Positions 23,166 through 31,459 of a stretch of 37,936 bases of DNA are shown one piece after another. Every line of letters starts with the position of its first letter. The stretch's first letter is position 1. Where the stretch lies: positions 1 through 37,936 of IMG/VR virus record IMGVR_UViG_3300009181_000170; one strand, written 5' to 3'. Made by a program: the position numbers and the translations under genes. Source of the DNA: a virus. The notes under the pieces are model-generated. The model searched no databases and was not told where the DNA came from. It saw nothing but the letters and a program-made list of their open reading frames with translations.

Positions 23166-25421
23166 TTAGTTGTTCGTATTTTTAATATTAGCATTGACAA
23201 GCAGATCTTGCAAAAGAATCAAGCCAACTTCAAAAAGTTTGTTTTTTGTGACGGTTGGGCACTTTTCATAGGTGCCATAAGCAAAAAAGTGATCTTTCTT
23301 TAGTTCTTGCATCACAGCCGTCTCATCAGCTTTTTCTATTTCTATTTCCAAAAGGCCTGGCGTAAGCTGTAAAATTTTTGCCTCAATAATAACATCCCCA
23401 AACACAATTTTAATTTTTTGAGCAAAGGGGTCTATTTTACTCATATCGAAATCATGGACAAAAGCATACTTTCTCCCCTCAATCAGCCTCAAATCGATTT
23501 TTTGCAAACAGTTTGGGACGTAGCGGCTATGTTCAGTTTCGACGAATTGAGGGAAGGACTCTAAAAGTTCTTCAGCAATGACCCCAAAATTCTCCCCTTT
23601 TCCGTCGGATGGGTCAAGGTACTCATATGATCTAAATGGGATTTTCAAAAAGGTCTCTCGCAACAAATCTAAGTCTATCGGATTATCATCAATTTTTTTG
23701 ATTTTTTTTGATGAGGTCGCGTTGAATTCTGACGCAGCAATGCGATTGCTGCAGATGATACTGTAATAATTGGTACCGTATGAGGTACCGGTATTACCAC
23801 TACCATTAAGATAACCATAGCTGTAATTAACCCCTATGTTGTATGCAGATGAAAAATACCAGGTGCCATTACTACAGTAAAAATAGTTATTGGCGCCAGC
23901 TGAGTCACCATAGATTTTGTTGTTACGAATGACAAAGCCACCGGCACAGGTGATATTGCTTGCCACAGGAGCTAAGGTTGCCAGATAAAGAACGCCGACA
24001 TTGCTAATCGAGTAACCACTTAAGTCAATCCCACTGCCACAAAGAATTGATCCAGAATTATACGCCTCTAAATTGTTAGCTTGTAAGGTTCCGGTTTGTA
24101 CACTGACGTTTCCGGTGGTGGTCAAACCATAACTTGAAAGATTAAGCGTGCCATTGATAGGAAGACTATTGATATACGGACTGGATGTGGGCGGAGTCGT
24201 CCAGGTGCCATTACCACTGAGGTAGACAGCTGCATTTGCTGGATAACCACTGAGATTAGCAATTGGCAGACTGCCAGTAACGTTTGCTGCTAAATTGATA
24301 TAGTGCCAACCACCATCCCCACGTAAAAAAGTTGCCGTGGTATGCGGGTAGCCGCTCAAGCTAGAAATTGGCAGACTACCGGTGACGTTTGAAGCCAAGC
24401 TTACCTGACTCCAAATGCCATCCCCCCTTAAAAAACTTGAAGAAGAGGCGGGGTACCCCGTCAAGTTTGCTATGGGAATTGTGCCCAAAGAAATTGTGGG
24501 ATTACCCGCTGTTCCTGCTGGATTTGTTACGGAAAGTCCGGCACCTACAGCAAAATTTCGGGGAACATAGGTGTTTGCCGCGGTTCTACAAACGATGCCA
24601 AGGGTGTTAAGGCCTGACAAGGCTTGCAGCTCGCTACCTAAAGTTAAGCCAATTGTGCCGCTTGCTGTGATAGGAGAACCTGAAATGGTTAGCCCCGTAC
24701 TACCTGTGCAAGCCACAGAAGTTACTGTGCCAACTCCAGCGATTGGGGTAGCCCAACTGCCATCGCCGCGTAAAAAGGTAGCGGTTGAAGCAGGATAACC
24801 ATTGAGCCGCGAGATTGCTAATTGTCCAGATGTCTGAGTGTTAATATTCCAAATTTTAGCATCAACGTAACCCATGTTTGCGCCATCAGTGCTGACGGAT
24901 GGACTCCCTAAACTTGTGAGCTTCTTGTTTCCCAAGTCGACATCAGTAGAAAATCTAGTCGTTAAAACGCCCCCAAAAGAGGTGATAGAGAATGGCGTCA
25001 AGTAAGAGCTAGTAGCCGCGTGCCAAAACTGAAGAGAAAAACTACCGGTTACAGATGAAGAGCTACCAGGAACATACGTTGACCTCCAGCCACGGTAAGT
25101 TGCCCCGCTTCCCATTTTGACATCCTGCACAAAAGAATCTGAAGCTGATCCTGGCAAGGAATGAGTGAGCTGATATGACGGCAAGCCAGCTAAATTAGAC
25201 CAATTAAAAACCAAAGGATTGAAATTGATGGCTTGAGATGAACCTAGCGTTGTAGATATGGAGCCTAAAACGCCTGCCCCCACAACTGCACCACTTAAAG
25301 TGATTTGTTTTGCGTTAACAAAGTCTTGAGATGCAAGAGCAACCCAATTCGCGCCATCATTGTATTCAACAGCAGGAGTTTGGGTTGTATATTTTGTAGG
25401 GTTACGTTTCTTAAATCCCAT
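23166..25421 (-). CDS. Distal tail fibre with C-terminal S74 autoprocessing chaperone
   Basis: The ATG at 25421 overlaps the upstream gene by 11 bases and gives 751 residues. At least four repeats of the form GYP...FLRGDG.W (for example GYPASTATFLRGDGSWATP) mark a fibre shaft. The last ~183 residues carry an intramolecular-chaperone domain (peptidase S74): SSKKIKKI with the Ser/Lys pair, FRSYEYLDPSDGKGENFGVI, then AEELLESFPQFVE. That domain trimerises the fibre and then cuts itself off. An extra beta-rich stretch of about 70 residues lies inside it before the last helix. The protein begins with AVEYNDGANWVALASQDFV, the second half of a common fibre module. Confidence 0.85.
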   Translation of the reverse strand: MGFKKRNPTKYTTQTPAVEYNDGANWVALASQDFVNAKQITLSGAVVGAGVLGSISTTLGSSQAINFNPLVFNWSNLAGLPSYQLTHSLPGSASDSFVQDVKMGSGATYRGWRSTYVPGSSSSVTGSFSLQFWHAATSSYLTPFSITSFGGVLTTRFSTDVDLGNKKLTSLGSPSVSTDGANMGYVDAKIWNINTQTSGQLAISRLNGYPASTATFLRGDGSWATPIAGVGTVTSVACTGSTGLTISGSPITASGTIGLTLGSELQALSGLNTLGIVCRTAANTYVPRNFAVGAGLSVTNPAGTAGNPTISLGTIPIANLTGYPASSSSFLRGDGIWSQVSLASNVTGSLPISSLSGYPHTTATFLRGDGGWHYINLAANVTGSLPIANLSGYPANAAVYLSGNGTWTTPPTSSPYINSLPINGTLNLSSYGLTTTGNVSVQTGTLQANNLEAYNSGSILCGSGIDLSGYSISNVGVLYLATLAPVASNITCAGGFVIRNNKIYGDSAGANNYFYCSNGTWYFSSAYNIGVNYSYGYLNGSGNTGTSYGTNYYSIICSNRIAASEFNATSSKKIKKIDDNPIDLDLLRETFLKIPFRSYEYLDPSDGKGENFGVIAEELLESFPQFVETEHSRYVPNCLQKIDLRLIEGRKYAFVHDFDMSKIDPFAQKIKIVFGDVIIEAKILQLTPGLLEIEIEKADETAVMQELKKDHFFAYGTYEKCPTVTKNKLFEVGLILLQDLLVNANIKNTNN

Positions 25422-26160
25422 TGTTGAATCTGAGCATCCCAGCTCTAGGGCTACTTGGACGTTGGCCATTACTTCCAACAGGCAATGTGACCCCTCCGCT
25501 TCCTGGAAAAATCAAATCATTAAAAAAACTTAGAGTGACAGAATCCCCCGAAACGGCGACTTGGATTTGATTGGTAGTGCCGTACACAGACTCAAGACCA
25601 TTTTTGTTCATCTTTGAAAAAGATATAAGGCTTCCGCTGATTCCAATAGAAGTGACCACAGTAGTTTCCATCCAAGAGCTTGAACTATTTAAAGCCCCAA
25701 AAAGAATAGAAACAATATCTCCTTGCTTAATTTGAGCAGGTGAGTCGTAATCTGATGCGCGGGTCATTATCCAGTTAGACGAAGGGCTTCCTAATTGAGT
25801 AATCACGTAGATACCATTTCTAAACTGATCAGTTTCGTCTTTTACAAGAACTCTATCATTAAGAGCCACTGTTACCCCGTCTATGATCAAAACTTCATTG
25901 ATATTGCTAGTTAGGCGTGCCCCAACACCGCTACCAGTATCAGCGTACACCGCCTGCAAAACAGAAGTAGTGGCAACCCTACAGGCTTTGACATAGTTAA
26001 TCGAATTAAGAACGAAGTTTTTCGTGGCAAGCTCAAACCAATTTCCCGCATTGTCTGAGACTTCTACGTTTCCAACGGGGACAGGTAACGGAGATCTCAA
26101 GTCAAATTCTTCCGCGACAGCATCTTTATCTATTTTTTTTTCGAATTCATCTCTAGGCAT
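25411..26160 (-). CDS. Tail fibre segment protein, 249 residues
   Basis: Residues 30-45 (EVSDNAGNWFELATKNFV) and 100-160 (GVTVALNDRVLVKDETDQFR, then NGIYVITQLGSPSSNWIMTR) are typical phage fibre/baseplate beta modules. The C-terminus is GGVTLPVGSNGQRPSSPRAG followed by MLRFNNGI, which in other fibres continues directly into a VEYNDG..W unit. Here it stops, and the next gene begins with that unit. A ribosome binding site AAAGAAGA precedes the ATG. Confidence 0.7.
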   Translation of the reverse strand: MPRDEFEKKIDKDAVAEEFDLRSPLPVPVGNVEVSDNAGNWFELATKNFVLNSINYVKACRVATTSVLQAVYADTGSGVGARLTSNINEVLIIDGVTVALNDRVLVKDETDQFRNGIYVITQLGSPSSNWIMTRASDYDSPAQIKQGDIVSILFGALNSSSSWMETTVVTSIGISGSLISFSKMNKNGLESVYGTTNQIQVAVSGDSVTLSFFNDLIFPGSGGVTLPVGSNGQRPSSPRAGMLRFNNGI

Positions 26161-26188
26161 AAAATCTTCTTTAATTGTTAATCCTAAT

Positions 26189-28033
26189 TCATATTTTGTA
26201 TCGTATCATTCCTGCGTGAGTGGGGACAACATCAATGTTCGTTGCAGGAATAGTTATTGATCCACCTGTAAAAACTGGATCGTCCTCAAATGTTGTCATT
26301 ATGGGATCGTTCAAATAGCCCTCTCCAGCTACAGCACCTGCAAGAGTTAATATTTTTTGAGAAACAGAGCTGTCAACATAGGATTTATTTGCCGCATCGC
26401 TATCTTGCTGGGGGTTAGGGATACCCTTAATAGTGCTTATGTTTAAAAAATTAAAATTTTTGTGGACGGCGAACTCATCCGTAGACTTCTCGTACAGAAG
26501 CAAAACATCTTTTTTTGCATTCCATCCAATTTGTCCGTCGTCGTGGGCAACTTCAAAAAGCCCAAAATTTTTAGGCCAACGATAAAGAGATGAATCGCTG
26601 TCATTCTCCATCTCAGAACGGAAACAAAACCCACGCTGCCTATTCACATATCCTAGTTGATTCCTGTAGCCAAAAAGACCCATTGAAACAGGGAATAAAT
26701 CACTGTCAAGAATATGACTTGAATCCCAAGAGGTCACGCGAATCCCTGGCTCAAAATCACCAGCGTTGCCAATGTGATTAGCATCGTACCACATGTTCCC
26801 AGCCCAACCTGTCGTATCATCTGTGTCGGAATATTTGTTTCTCGTTCTCAGCGGCTGATATTTAACTCTAAAAAGGTACTCATCCCAAGCGTATGTGAAT
26901 CCTATGCTAGCAAGAAAATCTATCAACGCTGCAAGAGTCCCGTATCCCGTCAAGGTGGCTACGGACAAAGCCAATTCTTTTTCCAGCAATTCCACTTCAA
27001 ATTTAAGTTTCGTGGGAGTGACATAGTCATCCGTAGAATCTGCAACCTCGATTGTTCCGTCAGGGGCTGCCTTTAGCAATTTGGGAAAAAACCAACCATC
27101 CAACTGATCTAGAGCTTGAGCATTGGGGAGTTGGCTGTTGGCTGTTTTCAATATGTACTGGGCTGAGGGAGGGGCAATATCAAGATTAATTTCTATTGGT
27201 TTGTTTTGAGAGTCACCTATCCACACCTTTCCCTGTGAAAGAGATGCTGGGGTTAAGTTGCCCTGGGAATCGTTTGCCAGCAACCCGGAGCCGATCTCAT
27301 CCAAAGCTATAGCGTTTGTAAATGAGTAAGCGGCATCCAGCCCGTACAGAGTTTTGATAACGTCCGGAACAAGAGCAAGAGCACGGTTTTCCCAAGTAAA
27401 GTCCATTGACCGGCTTTTGACAACAAAGCTTCCGTAGTCCAGCCTTTTGATAGCTTGAGCGGTTTTAATCTGAGTCATGGCTAAAGAACTTGATATAACA
27501 GTCTCAGATTGCGTGTTCAAAGTATTTGCGTTGCCAGCCATGATTTGCGGAAGCCATGGCCCAGACATGAGCCAATCAAACCCAGAAAAGGGATCAAACG
27601 TTGGGTTAGGTATTGCAATTGGAGGCAGAGAGGAGCTTGGAAAAGGAAAAAGAGCGGCTCCTAATGCAGCGCTATCTACTACCCCCTTTTTGTGGGTAAG
27701 GATGCCATCTGGTAAGGAATTCAGAGCCTGAGCTTTGGATAGCAATGGACTAGGGCTTTGCAAAATGAACGTAGTATTTTGTTCGATTAAGCCTAGCTCA
27801 TATCTCAAAGTGATGATTTTTGAGATCATTTCTTTGAATTTGTCAGATTCTTGAGCTACACAGTTTTGATCTCCAACCCAGATGTTGTCTTTGCCTAATG
27901 GAAAAACTCCATCACCAAGCGTGTGTGGCTCTTCTATGTTATTAAAATTGCCAACGAATAGATGGCCTTTTTCTAAAACACGGCGACCAGTATGAAGGGA
28001 GGTTAACCCGCTATATAAATCACCACTACGCAT
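26189..28033 (-). CDS. Proximal tail fibre protein, 614 residues
   Basis: The N-terminus includes HTGRRVLEKGHLFVGN and KDNIWVGDQNCVAQESDKF, and a later KVWIGDSQNKP, patterns common in phage fibre shafts. A globular middle region (about 350-530) contains LIDFLASIGFTYAWDEYLFR. NPQQDSDAANKSYVD near 545 is a frequent fibre motif. It ends GGSITIPATNIDVVPTHAGM followed by IRYKI, the same truncated module as the next fibre gene. Its start follows the preceding stop directly, behind GAGGGG. It may attach the fibre chain to the tail. Confidence 0.7.
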   Translation of the reverse strand: MRSGDLYSGLTSLHTGRRVLEKGHLFVGNFNNIEEPHTLGDGVFPLGKDNIWVGDQNCVAQESDKFKEMISKIITLRYELGLIEQNTTFILQSPSPLLSKAQALNSLPDGILTHKKGVVDSAALGAALFPFPSSSLPPIAIPNPTFDPFSGFDWLMSGPWLPQIMAGNANTLNTQSETVISSSLAMTQIKTAQAIKRLDYGSFVVKSRSMDFTWENRALALVPDVIKTLYGLDAAYSFTNAIALDEIGSGLLANDSQGNLTPASLSQGKVWIGDSQNKPIEINLDIAPPSAQYILKTANSQLPNAQALDQLDGWFFPKLLKAAPDGTIEVADSTDDYVTPTKLKFEVELLEKELALSVATLTGYGTLAALIDFLASIGFTYAWDEYLFRVKYQPLRTRNKYSDTDDTTGWAGNMWYDANHIGNAGDFEPGIRVTSWDSSHILDSDLFPVSMGLFGYRNQLGYVNRQRGFCFRSEMENDSDSSLYRWPKNFGLFEVAHDDGQIGWNAKKDVLLLYEKSTDEFAVHKNFNFLNISTIKGIPNPQQDSDAANKSYVDSSVSQKILTLAGAVAGEGYLNDPIMTTFEDDPVFTGGSITIPATNIDVVPTHAGMIRYKI

Positions 28034-28231
28034 CTACCCCTCGCTATCTGGGGTAATGGAAGAAGCACGTATGAGTATATCCCTTACATTCTCATTAGTT
28101 AACCCCTTCACGTCGATAGAGAAACAACCGCACTCATAGCCGTTCAAAACTATATACCCCGCATGTTTCAGGCTATGTTCATGCGACAAATTAATGCTAG
28201 GCCGCTCAGGAAGCTTAATAAGATCACCCAT
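28034..28231 (-). CDS. Small protein, 65 residues, unknown function
   Basis: It overlaps the end of the patatin gene by eight bases and abuts the first fibre gene. The product (MGDLIKLPERPSINLSHEHS...) has no recognised domain and no membrane segment. Tight packing suggests coupled translation with the patatin-like gene. Confidence 0.55.
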   Translation of the reverse strand: MGDLIKLPERPSINLSHEHSLKHAGYIVLNGYECGCFSIDVKGLTNENVRDILIRASSITPDSEG

Positions 28232-29285
28232 TGCATACCGCCGGAGTCATCATGTTAATGAACTGACTAATTTTAACTAAATCCAAATCATATTGAGCAT
28301 TCATTAAGGATTCTAAATATGGAAAGAAAGAGGAGTCTGATCTGTCAAACTCGTTGTCCTGCATGGAGTCAAGAATCACCTGAAAGCGATAATAGCTAAT
28401 ATTCTGGTTGGTCAAGGTTGATTGGTATTCGAGAACTTTACTAACGATTTCTTGCGGAGCCGCTATGCCTATGCCAATCAAAGAAAATAGATCTTTGATT
28501 CCGTCAAATGCCCCAAGCTTACTTGATTCCGGCTCATGAAAGCCAATATCACCAAGCCCCGTTCCAACAGACAACACAGCGTAGCGCATAGCTGACGGGT
28601 AAAGCATTTGCCCTAACGACAGGGCTAATGATGCGGGATTATTCTGAGCCACCCCGCCATCGATATAATTGACATCATCCCAATTGGCTGGTGGAAGATA
28701 TGTTGGGGCGGCACCAGTAGATAGGGCAACGTTTTTGACAAGCTCTGTTTGCCCTAAGTAACCTGGAATCATGCAATTGCTCCAAAGTATTGGGGTGTTA
28801 GTGTCCTTATTGTAAGAAGGGATTAGAACATTTGTTTTCAAGTCAGCCATGATTTTGGTGCCAAATACGGTAGCTAATTCGGCCTTCATTCGTGAATCTC
28901 CATAGTTACTAGCCGGTTCTACCGCCTTGTAAAAAGGATCGCTTGTGGCTAACATGGCAATCTTTTGTGAAGTATTTGGCCTATTTGAAGCCTTAGACGA
29001 ATTAATGCTACCTGTTGCCACATCTGAAGCGGTTCTAATTGTAAAGATCCATTGGCCTTTAGTGATGAAGAAGGTTTTGAGATCTGCCGGACTCAACCCG
29101 TTGGCATAACCACAAGCTTGAATACCTCCAATGCTCGTGCCCGCAATAATGTCAAAGTTTTTCCACACCTCAGCTTGGGAAATCCCAGCTTGAGTAAGGA
29201 ATCTCTCCATGAACAATGCAGAAAGATAGCCACGCATGCCACCACCATCCAGGGAGAGAATTCGTACGGTTTTAGTTGTTGACAT
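28224..29285 (-). CDS. Patatin-like phospholipase
   Basis: The ATG at 29285 has an AGGAG site and gives 353 residues. All patatin signatures are present: the oxyanion loop DGGGMRGYLS (13-22), the nucleophile motif GTSIG with Ser51, and the catalytic Asp209 in YIDGG. It should hydrolyse acyl chains of phospholipids or other lipids. No signal peptide is seen. Patatin-like genes are known in Wolbachia phage WO and as secreted effectors of intracellular bacteria. Here it is beside two lipoprotein genes and a secreted protease, between TerL and the tail fibres, so it belongs to an accessory island. A role in lysis of the host envelope or of a eukaryotic membrane is possible. Confidence 0.9.
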   Translation of the reverse strand: MSTTKTVRILSLDGGGMRGYLSALFMERFLTQAGISQAEVWKNFDIIAGTSIGGIQACGYANGLSPADLKTFFITKGQWIFTIRTASDVATGSINSSKASNRPNTSQKIAMLATSDPFYKAVEPASNYGDSRMKAELATVFGTKIMADLKTNVLIPSYNKDTNTPILWSNCMIPGYLGQTELVKNVALSTGAAPTYLPPANWDDVNYIDGGVAQNNPASLALSLGQMLYPSAMRYAVLSVGTGLGDIGFHEPESSKLGAFDGIKDLFSLIGIGIAAPQEIVSKVLEYQSTLTNQNISYYRFQVILDSMQDNEFDRSDSSFFPYLESLMNAQYDLDLVKISQFINMMTPAVCNG

Positions 29286-29305
29286 GGCTTCTCCTGTTCT
29301 AATCA

Positions 29306-29413
29306 TCATTTAACTAAGATATCAATGATGAGCTGGCGATGCATCGAGCATGCCACCAAAATAAGAGGAAACAGCAAAATAACCAAGGTAATCTTCCATC
29401 TAGCTTTCTTCAT
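29306..29413 (-). CDS. Short lipoprotein, 35 residues
   Basis: The product MKKARWKITLVILLFPLILV is followed by ACSMH: a basic start, a hydrophobic core and a perfect lipobox LVAC with Cys22. Only 14 residues would remain after processing. The start overlaps the end of the 84-residue lipoprotein gene by 14 bases. It resembles the short lysis (bacteriocin-release) lipoproteins in plan. A weak AGAAGAG site lies upstream. Confidence 0.6.
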   Translation of the reverse strand: MKKARWKITLVILLFPLILVACSMHRQLIIDILVK

Positions 29414-29654
29414 TATGCTCTTCTAAATGATCTTCTAATACAGCTAGCTGACGTGCTTCCGCGGCCACATTGTCAGGCACTAAGTTTTCAGCAGGCGCAT
29501 TGTCATCAGCGTGATGGGCTTGCTCTTCCACAACAATTACTGGGCTTATGCGGGTGTGATTGTCGCTAGAGCCGCCAGAGCCTCCTGAACCCCCACAGCC
29601 ACACAACAATGCTCCCATGCCAAGCAACCCCAATATCTTAATAGCTTCTTTCAT
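29400..29654 (-). CDS. Putative acidic lipoprotein, 84 residues
   Basis: An N-terminal signal (MKEAIKILGLLGMGALLCGC) has an acceptable lipobox LCGC with Cys20, followed by a Gly/Ser linker (GGSGGSGGSS) and an acidic, helical C-terminal half. The mature protein would sit on the outer or inner membrane surface. It is not proline-rich like Rz1. The overlap with the 35-residue lipoprotein and the nearby patatin suggest a common accessory function. No family was recognised. Confidence 0.6.
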   Translation of the reverse strand: MKEAIKILGLLGMGALLCGCGGSGGSGGSSDNHTRISPVIVVEEQAHHADDNAPAENLVPDNVAAEARQLAVLEDHLEEHNEES

Positions 29655-29714
29655 TTGCTGATTCTCTTAGAACGATATTATATATAATACCTCAGAGCAG
29701 AGAATTTTTCATTA

Positions 29715-29825
29715 TCACACATCAGGGTTTCTATCAAAAAAATTGATAATAAACACGAGAAAAATAACAGTAGCTAACTGCACCTCCAGCGGGATTGCCT
29801 CCATGCGTTGAAGGAAAGTCGGCAT
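29715..29825 (-). CDS. 36-residue single-TM peptide (intact copy)
   Basis: The ATG overlaps the stop of the CE-clan protease gene as TGATG. The product MPTFLQRMEAIPLEVQLATV continues with a hydrophobic segment (IFLVFIINFF) and ends DRNPDV. A degenerate copy lies at 31371-31452, upstream of the protease gene. Conservation of both ends of the peptide between the two copies supports that it was a real gene. Its function is unknown; a membrane-active peptide or protease partner is possible. Confidence 0.55.
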   Translation of the reverse strand: MPTFLQRMEAIPLEVQLATVIFLVFIINFFDRNPDV

Positions 29826-29832
29826 CAAACCC
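29789..29832. repeat. 44-bp direct repeat, copy next to the protease stop
   Basis: This block matches 31416-31459 at 43 of 44 bases. It covers the start of the 36-residue peptide gene and the last codons of the protease gene. Together with a second similar block (29717-29740 against 31373-31396) it shows that the peptide gene is duplicated around the protease gene. Confidence 0.9.
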
Positions 29833-31282
29833 GCTTCAAAAGAAAATCGACATACCTTTCGTACCCACCTACGCGTTTAATCCCAGCACTAATAAGATTA
29901 GAAGCACAAAACATGTCTTGAACTCCATCACGCAACATCAACTGCACAAGATCTTCTTTGTTGCCTAAATTCTTAAAAGTTTTTTCTAAGTCGACACATC
30001 CATCGGCGATCTCACGAGATATCCAAAAAGACCAATATCCACAGGACATATTAGTAGCTTGAATACCAGCATGAATTCCTTTTGCGCTATAGGTACCCGG
30101 GATTTTTTCTTTAAATTTTTCGCAAATAAATTTCAAAACTTCAATTTCATCATGCGTTAGCTCTCCGCCTAAAGGATTTATCAAAACAACTTCAAACTCT
30201 TCTTTTCCTTTTTGGAAGACAGAAAGGCTGTAGAAGTGCCCGGCCGAGTCTTCTTTGTCCTTTTGCAAAAATACAGTGCTGTATGATTTTGCCCCGGCTT
30301 CGAAAGAGTGTTTAGCGCAGTCTATCATTAGGTTAAGCTGATCTGGGCAAGGAGAGCTAACCTTTTGATTTAGATAGACAAATGGACGGTAATAAAAAGA
30401 ACCGGAAAGAGAAAAATATTTTTCGTCGTATCTCAGTGGCGCGCTAAGATCAAGAAAACCTGACCCTGACTTGGTTTTCCAACTATATTCCTCAAGCCAC
30501 CGAATGTATCCTACAAAAAAAGCATCTGGTAGCATATGCCCCACATCAATCAATCTGCCTAAGCTGTCACTCTCCTTATACTCAAATCCTTGGGTTAAAG
30601 ATTGCCAACCTTTAGCCAAATATATGCCGCATGCTAGGTCTTCTTTTGGAACAAGAGGCGCAAAAGTTAGATCCTCCTTAAGTAAGCGTTCTTTAATCGC
30701 GTTCATAAGTTTTTCTTTTTTGGAATCACCTGTGAATTGCATCAATATAGGATTTTCTTTTTGTCCGGAACTAAAAATATCCTCAAGAAACTTGCCGTAA
30801 GCAATTAACGAGTCTGCACTTAAACTTTTTGTTTCAAACTTTAAAGGATCTATTGATCTCATAAGCTTGGCTCTTTTACCAATGCCATTCAAAATAGAGA
30901 GGTATTGCGAATAATCTTGTGGAGATACCCAGACATCAACGAGGCCTGAACTAAATCCTCTGCCCATCAAAATAGCCGAACTTAGAGATATAAAATACCT
31001 GTCAGGGTCGTAAAAGCACAGAACACCAAGAGGAACCAGTATTGTTTTTTTAAATTCAATATCATCGTGATTAAGCCAGTCTTTAACAAGGCTCAAAATC
31101 GCCAAAGACTCATAACCTAAAGATATTTCCTTGATTTTGTTTCTTGATTGGATGACACCGGCGAATTTTGATCTAAACAATCTTACACCAGCATCATCCA
31201 GAGGTTCGCACATTAGCGTCGAAGCGAAAAGACTAAACCCAACGCAAAAACCAACGCAAAAAAAAGATTTTAAAAAAAACAT
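29825..31282 (-). CDS. Secreted CE-clan (Ulp1-like) cysteine protease, candidate effector
   Basis: The 485-residue protein starts with a hydrophobic signal-like segment (MFFLKSFFCV, then GFCVGFSLFAST). The C-terminal third carries the order of a CE-clan active site: His349 in GHFYSLSVF, Asn369 in VVLINPLGG, Gln408, and Cys414 in QATNMSCGYWSFW. Gln to Cys is exactly six residues, as in Ulp1/SENP proteases (Q-x5-C-G), which remove ubiquitin-like modifiers or, in YopJ relatives, acetylate targets. The N-terminal ~330 residues are unassigned. The gene has its own weak promoter and no ribosome binding site. It is flanked by duplicated sequence, so it looks like an acquired cargo gene. Wolbachia phage WO CifB also carries an Ulp1-like domain. 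Active-site assignment is by eye. Confidence 0.62.
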   Translation of the reverse strand: MFFLKSFFCVGFCVGFSLFASTLMCEPLDDAGVRLFRSKFAGVIQSRNKIKEISLGYESLAILSLVKDWLNHDDIEFKKTILVPLGVLCFYDPDRYFISLSSAILMGRGFSSGLVDVWVSPQDYSQYLSILNGIGKRAKLMRSIDPLKFETKSLSADSLIAYGKFLEDIFSSGQKENPILMQFTGDSKKEKLMNAIKERLLKEDLTFAPLVPKEDLACGIYLAKGWQSLTQGFEYKESDSLGRLIDVGHMLPDAFFVGYIRWLEEYSWKTKSGSGFLDLSAPLRYDEKYFSLSGSFYYRPFVYLNQKVSSPCPDQLNLMIDCAKHSFEAGAKSYSTVFLQKDKEDSAGHFYSLSVFQKGKEEFEVVLINPLGGELTHDEIEVLKFICEKFKEKIPGTYSAKGIHAGIQATNMSCGYWSFWISREIADGCVDLEKTFKNLGNKEDLVQLMLRDGVQDMFCASNLISAGIKRVGGYERYVDFLLKRV

Positions 31283-31311
31283 ACAGACACAGAATCATCT
31301 CAATAAAAGGA

Positions 31312-31341
31312 AGTATACCCCAGGATTACCGAGCCACACAA
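31312..31341 (-). promoter_or_regulatory. Possible promoter of the CE-clan protease gene
   Basis: Minus strand: TTGTGT at 31341-31336, an 18-base spacer, and TATACT at 31317-31312. The -10 is good and the -35 weak. The 28-base repeat of the AlpA-like gene ends right at its upstream edge. Confidence 0.4.
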
Positions 31342-31369
31342 AAGAAATCTAGGGGCTAAGCCCTGCCAG
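31342..31369. repeat. 28-bp exact copy of part of the AlpA-like gene
   Basis: The 28 bases are identical to 3028-3055, within the AlpA-like gene (codons for QGLAPRFL). Flanks do not match. The segment contains a small GGGC-TAA-GCCC palindrome. It may be a recombination site, or a remnant of another AlpA-like gene carried by the accessory island. Confidence 0.8.
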
Positions 31370-31370
31370 A

Positions 31371-31452
31371 TTACACATCAGGGTCTCTATCGAAAAAACT
31401 GACAAGGAACACCAGGCGGGATTGCCTCCATGCGTTGAAGGAAAGTCGACAT
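31371..31452 (-). pseudogene. Decayed copy of the 36-residue membrane-peptide gene
   Basis: The copy starts MSTFLQRMEAIP, like the intact MPTFLQRMEAIP, then has lost 29 bases, which shifts the frame. After the deletion a different frame reads LVFLVSFFDRDPDV and stops, matching LVFIINFFDRNPDV in the intact copy. It overlaps the stop of a 14-codon frame by the same TGATG junction as the intact copy overlaps the protease gene. Confidence 0.8.
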
Positions 31453-31459
31453 CAAACCC
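31416..31459. repeat. 44-bp direct repeat, second copy
   Basis: This block matches 29789-29832 at 43 of 44 bases. It includes the start of the decayed peptide gene and the end of the 14-codon frame. Confidence 0.9.

Noticed and set aside
30471-30800. Plus-strand 109-codon open frame
   Set aside because: It is antisense to the CE-clan protease gene; no promoter or ribosome binding site.
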